DNA of 5,395 nucleotides, taken from Candidatus Parabacteroides intestinavium (lineage in GTDB: Bacteria > Bacteroidota > Bacteroidia > Bacteroidales > Tannerellaceae). The notes below the pieces were generated by a model. It was not told the origin of the DNA and made no database searches. It saw only the letters and a program-made list of their open reading frames with translations. Each line of letters starts with the position of its first letter. Position 1 is the first letter of the stretch. The stretch spans positions 1 through 5,395 of the forward strand of contig DWYO01000195.1 in the NCBI GenBank assembly GCA_019118725.1, in the 5' to 3' direction. The translations under genes were made by a program, and so were the position numbers. Positions 1-5,395 of this stretch are shown one piece after another.

Positions 1-70
1 TATCTATATGAATAGTTTCACATAACATAGACATAATATAAAAGTGTGAATTTATATATTTCAAAAGCAA

Positions 71-78
71 CAAAGATG
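71..78 (-). promoter_or_regulatory. Weak Bacteroidota -7-like match for a gene off the left edge
   Basis: On the minus strand this reads CATCTTTG, one mismatch from the Bacteroides -7 consensus TAnnTTTG, and lies about 20 bp past the hairpin in AT-rich DNA leading off the window. No good -33 TTTG/TTG is present at the expected distance. The match is short and could be chance. Confidence 0.2.
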
Positions 79-100
79 TAATATTTTATTTGCGTGTTAC

Positions 101-138
101 AGGGGTTGCATCAAAACATTCATTTTGATACAGCCCCT
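101..138. terminator. Hairpin downstream of gldN, probable operon terminator
   Basis: Arms AGGGGTTGCATCAAAA (101-116) and TTTTGATACAGCCCCT (123-138) are complementary over 16 positions except for one wobble and one mismatch, with a 6-base loop. It begins 50 bp past the gldN stop, where an operon terminator is expected. A T-rich stretch follows it only on the plus side (139-154); on the minus side the sequence is AT-rich without a clean T run. It may therefore work in both directions, or mainly end a plus-strand transcript entering from the left edge. Confidence 0.55.
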
Positions 139-188
139 TGTCTTAGTTTCTTTGTAAAAGGATCTGCCCTTAACAGGAAAGAACCGGA

Positions 189-1265
189 TTATCTTCTCCG
201 GCGTACACTACGTACCGGGGTAGACTTCTGTGCTTTAGGTGCTTTTGTCTTTACGGTAGTTTCTTTCTTAGATTCCGCTTTAGCTTCTTTTTCGGCTTGT
301 TTCTTAGCCTTTTTGGCCTCTTTCGAATTTACGACCTGCGTAGTCGTGTCGGGCTTCATCCAAAGAGAATCTTCAAAGGACACTAATTGTTTTTCAATGC
401 GTTCTTGCTCTTTCTTCAACGAGTCCGGAGTAGGGCAATAGGCCTGAAGCGGCTGGTTCAGCAGGTTCTGGGTCTTGATGATATCCCCCTCGAACATCCG
501 GCGTCGGAAATAATCATCAATCGTAAACGTCATGACATTGTTCAGATTAGATGTCATGATGTAGGATGTGCTTACATAGGGACGGATATTTTCGTAAGGA
601 ACCCAGAACATCGGGCTGGTGGTCAATCCGAAGTCATTATCAACGGTCATCAAAGGGCAAATCGCTAATGTCTTCACATCGAACAAGGAATTATTCTGGT
701 CGAAATACCAGACCTCTTTGATGTAAAAATTCTGTACCTGTTCCGAAGGTATATCGCTTTCATTGATAACCAAAGCCGGTTCTCCTCCCCGTTCATCGGG
801 AACCTCTTCATAATAAATATGGAACCGGTCCAGCAGCTCTTTGAAATTCACTAAATGTTCATCATCAAATACCTCATAACCATCCAAATATTCGTAAACT
901 TTCAATTTACCTTCGCTTAATAATTGGAACAGAATGGTGAAAAGGTTCATTTGCCCGTTCATGGGACGAACTGGATAATAAAGAGGTGCATTCTGCTCTT
1001 TCGTCAGGTCCACCTGACGATATACGACACGCATCCAGCGAGCATTACCGATTTGCTGCGTTAATCGTTCATTCAGATCCTGAGCACGCACCGTCAGTTC
1101 CGGCAATCCACTTTCCTCTTTGGTGACCGCCCGTTCGCCACGGCTTGCACGCGGCCCTTTGCGCTGTTGTTGCGTTGTACGCGTATTCTCATTCTCTTCT
1201 TGCGCTTGAGCGGGAAGAAGAGTAAATGCGAGCAAACAGGCTACTATATAATAGATACGTTTCAT
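189..1265 (-). CDS. gldN: T9SS periplasmic ring protein GldN/PorN
   Basis: GldN/PorN is a periplasmic protein that binds the lipoprotein GldK to build the outer-membrane-associated ring of the T9SS and contacts the tip of GldM. The 358-residue product begins with a classical signal peptide (Lys-Arg, hydrophobic 5-17, likely signal peptidase I cut after AQA at residue 21). A polar linker rich in Gln, Arg and Glu (22-50) leads to the conserved GldN domain (about 55-285), with stretches such as NARWMRVVYRQVDL (74-87), LFDVKTLAICPL (194-205) and TFTIDDYFRRRMFEGDI (246-262). The last 45 residues (314-358) are highly basic, a Lys/Ala/Glu run ending in RSVRRRR. Two cysteines remain after the signal peptide (203 and 277); whether they pair is unknown. 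It is the last gene of the operon, 10 bp after gldM, with no Shine-Dalgarno-like element. No second gldN copy (gldO, as in Flavobacterium) is seen here, although the window ends 188 bp downstream. Confidence 0.95.
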   Translation of the reverse strand: MKRIYYIVACLLAFTLLPAQAQEENENTRTTQQQRKGPRASRGERAVTKEESGLPELTVRAQDLNERLTQQIGNARWMRVVYRQVDLTKEQNAPLYYPVRPMNGQMNLFTILFQLLSEGKLKVYEYLDGYEVFDDEHLVNFKELLDRFHIYYEEVPDERGGEPALVINESDIPSEQVQNFYIKEVWYFDQNNSLFDVKTLAICPLMTVDNDFGLTTSPMFWVPYENIRPYVSTSYIMTSNLNNVMTFTIDDYFRRRMFEGDIIKTQNLLNQPLQAYCPTPDSLKKEQERIEKQLVSFEDSLWMKPDTTTQVVNSKEAKKAKKQAEKEAKAESKKETTVKTKAPKAQKSTPVRSVRRRR

Positions 1266-1275
1266 AGTACGTGTA

Positions 1276-2844
1276 TTAATTTACAATAACTTCAATCGTT
1301 GATATTTTACGTTCGATACCATCCGGTCCTTTTGCAATCACATTGGTGATGTAAAAACGCTTTCCCCGGGATAACCTGCGGATATAATCCTTTTGGCGTT
1401 GGGAGAAGTTAGTTCCTTCGGCTACTTCCGGTATGGCGTTGCCCATCGAGTCGAAGAAAGTTAATTCAAAACGCAGGACGGTATATTTTACATTCAATAA
1501 ATCATCGTCAATAGCCGCCAGGATTCCATCCGCTTCTATCAGGTTACGTTTTGAGATCTTGCCTCCCCGGAACTTATGCACGTTTCCGTTCTCGTCTTTA
1601 TATTCGATGTAAGGCGAAGGATCCGGCAAAGCACGTACACGGAAAGAGGTTTTTGCCATTTCGACACTTCGTCCGTCTGACATACGGGCATTGACGGTTA
1701 TGATGGCTTCTGTCCCTACTTTAGAAGGGCGTGCTTCCCATAAATCACCTTTTCGGGTCAACGTACCGTTGGTCATACTGGCCGTTACATTACCGCTTGG
1801 AACGCCTGGAACCGCAATACGGATCGGATTGGCAATTCCTGCGTAAAGCACGTTCATCAGTGTCGGGGCTACTGTGGCACTGGGCTCCGTCACAAAATAC
1901 TCGCTTTGGAACGGATACCGGTTGGTTCCGCCATCGCTATTGGGCATTTCGATATATCCTTCTATCGGGAATGTTCCGGTAGAACCGGTGTTTACCGTAA
2001 ACAGGCCTTCGTTTTCTGCGGGAAGCTCTTTGCCATTGACAAAGATTGTCGGACGTTTGGTCGAGTCTACGGCCGATAAGACGATATTTGCCTGGTATTG
2101 GCTTCCGCGCATGACTATCTGGCTTTGCGGGATTACTTGGGCCGTAATCTTGTTCACACGATAGTCTCCGACATCTACACTGCTCAATAAGTGAGAGAGT
2201 ACTTCACCCTCGGCATATCGGATATCACTTTGTATCTTCGTAAGTAAGGTGATAGCTGCTGCTACCGGCATATTCTCGAACAAGGCGGTTTCCCATGTTC
2301 GTGTCTGAATACCTGCTTTATAAGGCGGTTCTGTGCTTAGTGCATTCTTGATGATGCGTACTTTTGCCGTGTCTTGAATCAGTTCGCTCATCCGTTCGCG
2401 ATAAGCATCTATGGATAGTCGCAAGTTCTTCCCTTCACCTTTCATGGGTGCAAGCATCACACGGGCTGCGGCTTCCAGGTCATCTTTATGTTCTATGTTG
2501 TCTACATCCGCCTCTTTCCCGTCGGCAATGACTGCGATGTTCTCTTTCAGTTCTTGAATATAATTGAAGAGTGAGTCAGATTTTTGCTTTACTTCTAAAC
2601 TCTTTTCATACCATTCTTTCACTTTCACCGGATTGGTCTGATACGCAGATTTCATATTCTCGGCTACGATGTCGTTGCGGTGTGTGGAGTTATCAATAGA
2701 AGTACGCAAACTATCTTGTACCAGTTCGAAGCCATCCAGTACCTCCGAGGATACATTCAACGCCATCATGGCGATGAACACCAGGTACATCAGATTGATC
2801 ATCTTCTGACGGGGCGAATTAGGATTGTTTGCTATTCCTGCCAT
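1276..2844 (-). CDS. gldM: T9SS motor rotor/shaft protein GldM/PorM
   Basis: GldM/PorM is anchored in the inner membrane by one N-terminal helix and spans the periplasm as a dimer, carrying motion from the GldL motor to the GldK-GldN ring. The 522-residue product has the family's hallmark start, with PRQKMINLMYLVFIAMMALN at 11-30 forming the membrane helix. Arg12 and Tyr20 correspond to F. johnsoniae GldM Arg9 and Tyr17, residues implicated in contact with GldL. By comparison with the known PorM/GldM structures the periplasmic part should be D1, all-helical (about 36-224), and D2 to D4, beta-rich (about 225-319, 320-405, 406-522); the sequence fits, with Lys/Glu-rich helical stretches first and Gly/Asn/Pro-rich strands after. 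The length is normal for the family. It has no cleavable signal peptide; the N-terminal helix stays in the membrane. The stop lies 10 bp before gldN, so the two are almost surely co-transcribed. Confidence 0.97.
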   Translation of the reverse strand: MAGIANNPNSPRQKMINLMYLVFIAMMALNVSSEVLDGFELVQDSLRTSIDNSTHRNDIVAENMKSAYQTNPVKVKEWYEKSLEVKQKSDSLFNYIQELKENIAVIADGKEADVDNIEHKDDLEAAARVMLAPMKGEGKNLRLSIDAYRERMSELIQDTAKVRIIKNALSTEPPYKAGIQTRTWETALFENMPVAAAITLLTKIQSDIRYAEGEVLSHLLSSVDVGDYRVNKITAQVIPQSQIVMRGSQYQANIVLSAVDSTKRPTIFVNGKELPAENEGLFTVNTGSTGTFPIEGYIEMPNSDGGTNRYPFQSEYFVTEPSATVAPTLMNVLYAGIANPIRIAVPGVPSGNVTASMTNGTLTRKGDLWEARPSKVGTEAIITVNARMSDGRSVEMAKTSFRVRALPDPSPYIEYKDENGNVHKFRGGKISKRNLIEADGILAAIDDDLLNVKYTVLRFELTFFDSMGNAIPEVAEGTNFSQRQKDYIRRLSRGKRFYITNVIAKGPDGIERKISTIEVIVN

Positions 2845-2889
2845 TGTATTTATGTTGTACTACAAAATCATGTTTATATATTTGTTCTA

Positions 2890-3936
2890 TCATCCCTGTC
2901 TTTGTCCATTGAACGGAGGCTGCTGATACCCGTACGGTTGCTGGTAGGGCGGTTGTGGGTACGGGGATTGCGGAGCCTGATAATTGGACTGCGGCTGTGC
3001 GTACATATTTACCGTCATAGCTTGTAGCAATCGGCTATAAACCTGGTTTAATTGGGCCAATTGCTGGGTCATTTTTTCGGTCTCACTACGGAATACCGAA
3101 CTGTCCATTACCGAACCGTCATACATTTCGCGCATCCGGTTCAGGCTGCTATTGATGCGTTCGATATTTTCCATTTGTATGGAAATGCTTTTCAATTGCA
3201 TTTCGTAAACGGAATTCAGGCCGGATATGTTTTTATTCAAGATTTCCATTTGCTCCACATAATTCTGGGAGTTTTGGGTTACACCATCCGAATGGTCGGA
3301 GATGCTCTTGTAGGAATTCAGTAAAGAATCGGATGCTTCTGTCAATGACCCGGTCACTTGATTGAATTTTTCCATCTGTTCAGATACTGATGAGAGTTGT
3401 TCCAGATATTTCTGCGTGGCCTCTGTCAGTTCTGCCATTTTAGATATCTGCTCAGCCGCACCGCTCAGTTTCTTGATACTGTCCGAAAGATTCTTTGCAT
3501 CTTCATCGGTTACATTCAATCCTAACGATGCTGCGGCGGCAGCTCCGGCATTCACATTTCCGGAAGCACTACCCGTACCGTTCATGCTGATAATAGTACC
3601 TCCGGTGTTGATGCCATTTGTTGGTGTAGCCTCACCATTTTCTTTGGAAAACGCAGGGCGGTCCAACGGGTTTTTCGATTTCAAGACCGGAAAGACATCT
3701 TCCCAGTGGTATTCATCATTAGGCCGTTCAAATGCTGAGATAAAAAATACCGCAGCCTCTGTTATCATGGCAACAAACAGGATCTGATTGGCATACGGTA
3801 GATGCAACAGTTTGAACATCGCTCCGAGAATAACGATGGATGCTCCCCAGCTATAACAGAAGTTCAAGACGCGTTTACCTTTCTCACTGGAAAGGAACAT
3901 CTCGATTATATTCTTATATCTTCTATATTTTCCCAT
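2890..3936 (-). CDS. gldL: T9SS inner-membrane motor stator GldL/PorL
   Basis: GldL/PorL is the inner-membrane ion-channel component of the T9SS/gliding motor, a pentamer around a GldM dimer that uses the proton gradient. The 348-residue product starts MGKYRRYKNI, like Bacteroidales PorL, followed by two hydrophobic helices (about 28-45 and 51-69) joined by a short loop. Tyr28, Lys42, His45 and Glu60 line up with residues of Flavobacterium johnsoniae GldL (Tyr13, Lys27, His30, Glu49), several of which matter for function. After SAFERP the chain is cytoplasmic: a Gly/Asn/Thr/Ala-rich linker (about 100-140), long amphipathic coiled-coil-like helices (about 143-310), and a Pro/Gln/Tyr-rich tail (314-348). 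It is much longer than F. johnsoniae GldL (about 215 residues) and somewhat longer than P. gingivalis PorL (about 310), as I recall them. The leader is AT-rich with no Shine-Dalgarno sequence, as is usual in this phylum. It lies between gldK and gldM with gaps of 38 and 45 bp. Confidence 0.96.
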   Translation of the reverse strand: MGKYRRYKNIIEMFLSSEKGKRVLNFCYSWGASIVILGAMFKLLHLPYANQILFVAMITEAAVFFISAFERPNDEYHWEDVFPVLKSKNPLDRPAFSKENGEATPTNGINTGGTIISMNGTGSASGNVNAGAAAAASLGLNVTDEDAKNLSDSIKKLSGAAEQISKMAELTEATQKYLEQLSSVSEQMEKFNQVTGSLTEASDSLLNSYKSISDHSDGVTQNSQNYVEQMEILNKNISGLNSVYEMQLKSISIQMENIERINSSLNRMREMYDGSVMDSSVFRSETEKMTQQLAQLNQVYSRLLQAMTVNMYAQPQSNYQAPQSPYPQPPYQQPYGYQQPPFNGQRQG

Positions 3937-3957
3937 ATATTTTAGTTTTTGAGTTTC

Positions 3958-3972
3958 TAAGTTTCAAACTTA
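3958..3972. repeat. 15-bp perfect palindrome in the gldK-gldL gap
   Basis: TAAGTTTCAAACTTA is a perfect inverted repeat with 7-bp arms around one central base, placed just after the gldK stop and 21 bp before the gldL start. It is all but AT-only, so any RNA hairpin would be weak. It could be a chance feature of AT-rich spacer, a minor stabilising element between cistrons, or a protein site; nothing visible distinguishes these. Confidence 0.4.
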
Positions 3973-3974
3973 AT

Positions 3975-5395
3975 TTATTTTTTCCCTTTTGATTTCGAGA
4001 ATCCGATTTGAGTACGTGCGCATCGGAAACCAATGTAAGAGCGTGTTTCGTTTTGATATTCGAAGCTACGCATATCAGAACGGATAAACTGAGATACATC
4101 TTTCCAGGAACCTCCGCGTACTACTTTCTTTTTCATGGCATACGGGTCCTCTTTGGCCGCATTGTAACGCAATTCGGGATTGATATCACTCATTTGGTTC
4201 GGACCTGATTCCGAATAGGCTGTTGAAGTCCACTCCGAAACATTCCCGGCCATATCATACAATCCGAATTCATTTGCAGCAAATGCACCGACCCGTGAAG
4301 TGATCAGATGCCCATCTTCCGTATAATTTCCTTTCCCAGGTTTGAAGTTCCCTAAGAAACAATCTTTTCCGTCTGTCAGATTTTCGCCCGACCACGGATA
4401 TTTGTTTTCATTTTTGCCGCAACGTGCCGCATATTCCCATTCTCCTTCAGTCGGCAAACGGAAGGGTTCAATCACTTGTCCGGCAGGCAGGCTTAATGAT
4501 TGCTTATACAAATTTGTACGCCATACGCAATAAGCGGTAGCCTGCTCCCAGGATACGCCTACTACCGGATAATCATCATATCCCGGATGATTGAAATACA
4601 TACGTGTATAAGGCTCGTTGTACGAATTATTGAAGTCATTTACCCAACAATTCTCGTCAGGGTAAATATTGACGATACGTGTATGCAGGAAATCCCAAGG
4701 ACCACTTCGAGGACGGGTGATGGTTTCGTTTACGATATTCCCCTCATCATCAATATAAGCCGTATCTTTTGAGATCATAATCACTTCGTTCGGGTCAACT
4801 TCTATGTCGGTATTCCGGACACGGTCTGCCGGATCCATCTGGTTCTTACGTAATGCAGCTGCAGTATAGTCATACCACTCATATTTATAAACCATCTGCT
4901 TCGGATCCAATTTTTTCTCACCGGTTACGGGATTGGTATAATAGACACTCTCGATAGCCCGGATTTCATCTTCGTTCGCACGTTTCCAGGGGATAGGACG
5001 GCTCCAGTCCAAATGCGGAGTTACTGGATCTCCGTATCGGTCTTCCGTGATCTTAAACAAATCATTGCCTCCGTAGGCCGGGTCAGCCAGGCGTTCGCGG
5101 ATGATGGAGTCGCGTACCCAGTAGACAAATTGCCGGTATTCGGCATTGGTCGTTTCCGTTTCATCCATCCAAAATGCATCAACCGAGATGCCTTTCTTAT
5201 CCGGCATGATGCCCCATACTGAATCCTTGTCTGCCGGTCCCATTTCGAAAGAGCCTCTTTTGATCAAGACCATTCCATAAGGTGCCGGCTCATTGATAGC
5301 CATTGTCCGTACTCCTGTAACCTCTCCACCTCCGGACGAAAGAGACTTTCCACAAGAGGTAAGCAGCGCTGCTGCCGCCAGAAGGATTATTCCTA
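3975..5395 (-). CDS. gldK: T9SS outer-membrane ring lipoprotein GldK/PorK (5' end off window)
   Basis: GldK/PorK is an outer-membrane lipoprotein that forms the periplasmic ring of the type IX secretion system with GldN. The frame is open to the window edge: upstream of the first visible ATG (5301-5303) are 30 more codons with a hydrophobic Leu/Ala run and a lipobox LTSC (Cys codon 5352-5354), so that ATG is internal and only a few start codons are missing. Numbering from that Met, the mature part is a formylglycine-generating-enzyme (FGE/SUMF1) fold: MVLIKRGSFEMG at 11-22, VVGVSWEQATAYCVW at 247-261, RLPTEGEWEYAAR at 282-294, LYDMAGNVSEW at 348-358, RGGSW at 396-400, GFRCAR at 425-430. About 160 residues (75-235) separate the first and second blocks, larger than in ordinary FGE. 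The catalytic cysteines of FGE are absent (Asp402 and Ile407 instead), so it is a structural protein, not an enzyme. First gene of the visible operon, 38 bp before gldL. Confidence 0.95.
   Translation of the reverse strand, partial: GIILLAAAALLTSCGKSLSSGGGEVTGVRTMAINEPAPYGMVLIKRGSFEMGPADKDSVWGIMPDKKGISVDAFWMDETETTNAEYRQFVYWVRDSIIRERLADPAYGGNDLFKITEDRYGDPVTPHLDWSRPIPWKRANEDEIRAIESVYYTNPVTGEKKLDPKQMVYKYEWYDYTAAALRKNQMDPADRVRNTDIEVDPNEVIMISKDTAYIDDEGNIVNETITRPRSGPWDFLHTRIVNIYPDENCWVNDFNNSYNEPYTRMYFNHPGYDDYPVVGVSWEQATAYCVWRTNLYKQSLSLPAGQVIEPFRLPTEGEWEYAARCGKNENKYPWSGENLTDGKDCFLGNFKPGKGNYTEDGHLITSRVGAFAANEFGLYDMAGNVSEWTSTAYSESGPNQMSDINPELRYNAAKEDPYAMKKKVVRGGSWKDVSQFIRSDMRSFEYQNETRSYIGFRCARTQIGFSKSKGKK

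Larger units (their letters stand above)
1..188. other. Non-coding AT-rich region downstream of the operon
   Basis: No credible gene is seen here. Positions 1-98 are strongly AT-rich with no coding signal. A hairpin sits at 101-138. Positions 139-188 link it to the gldN stop. A very short GC-rich inverted repeat (CCGGA 184-188 and TCCGG 197-201) overlaps the gldN stop and is followed on the minus strand by a T-rich stretch; with a 5-bp stem and 8-base loop it is at best a weak accessory hairpin. Confidence 0.6.
189..5395 (-). other. gldKLMN (porKLMN) T9SS core operon
   Basis: Four genes on one strand in the canonical order K-L-M-N, with gaps of 38, 45 and 10 bp and no terminator-like hairpin between them, indicate one transcript. 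The promoter is not in the window; in many Bacteroidales porP lies just upstream, so the transcript may start there. In P. gingivalis these genes are controlled by the PorX/PorY-SigP pathway, but no regulatory site can be recognised here because the promoter is outside. Other T9SS parts (SprA/Sov, PorV, PorU, PorP) are not in the window. Confidence 0.9.

Noticed and set aside
94..441. Open frame of 115 codons on the plus strand at the end of gldN
   Set aside because: It begins at the hairpin and runs antisense through the Lys-rich end of gldN; its Phe/Ser/Ala-rich product is the mirror of that Lys/Ala/Glu-rich tail.
3362..3787. Open frame of 141 codons on the plus strand
   Set aside because: It lies wholly antisense to gldL, whose product is a clear family member, and its translation resembles no protein that I recognise. 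It is a shadow of the codon pattern on the other strand.
3703..3855. GldL as a MotA/ExbB-type stator protein
   Set aside because: The role is similar, but the fold and the two-helix hairpin with its Lys and Glu are those of the GldL family; no MotA/ExbB sequence features are present.
3975..5303. GldK as a formylglycine-generating (sulfatase-activating) enzyme, starting at the ATG at 5303
   Set aside because: The catalytic cysteines are missing, the neighbours are T9SS genes, and the frame continues upstream into a lipoprotein signal peptide.
1..5395. CRISPR array, insertion sequence, tRNA or rRNA, or a defence system
   Set aside because: No spaced direct repeats, terminal inverted repeats, transposase-like frames or tRNA/rRNA-like sequences were seen; over 96% of the window is taken by four well-known T9SS genes.

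Overview
The window holds the four-gene core operon of a type IX secretion system (T9SS, Por secretion system), all read from the minus strand in the order gldK/porK, gldL/porL, gldM/porM, gldN/porN. This cluster is restricted to the phylum Bacteroidota. The protein sequences resemble the Bacteroidales (Porphyromonas/Parabacteroides/Tannerella-like) versions more than the Flavobacterium ones: GldL has an N-terminal extension starting MGKYRRYKNI and a long cytoplasmic region. A gut or oral Bacteroidales is therefore likely, with Parabacteroides or a close relative as best guess; this is from memory of the family and was not tested by a search. The leaders lack a clear Shine-Dalgarno sequence and the gaps are AT-rich, which also fits Bacteroidota.

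Layout, right to left (5' to 3' on the minus strand). gldK runs off the right edge; its reading frame continues upstream of the first visible ATG into a lipoprotein signal peptide, so only a few codons are missing. After a 38-bp gap comes gldL (two transmembrane helices plus a coiled-coil cytoplasmic domain and a Pro/Gln/Tyr-rich tail). After 45 bp comes gldM (one transmembrane helix plus a long periplasmic shaft). After 10 bp comes gldN (signal peptide, periplasmic ring protein, basic tail). The last 188 bases at the left are non-coding and contain a strong imperfect hairpin that probably ends the operon, followed by AT-rich DNA with one weak promoter-like match for a gene beyond the edge.

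How they work together (established for the family): GldL and GldM form the inner-membrane rotary motor driven by the proton gradient. The GldM periplasmic part transmits motion to the GldK-GldN ring attached to the outer membrane by the GldK lipid, which is linked to the SprA/Sov translocon. Residues known to matter for the motor are present in both GldL and GldM, and no frameshift or stop interrupts any gene, so the module looks functional. porP is often found just upstream of porK and would lie off the right edge.

I did not find a previously undescribed system. The points worth a second look are details: a GldK that is an FGE-like fold without the catalytic cysteines, a large insertion inside that fold, a low-complexity tail on GldL, a basic tail on GldN, and the hairpin after the operon.
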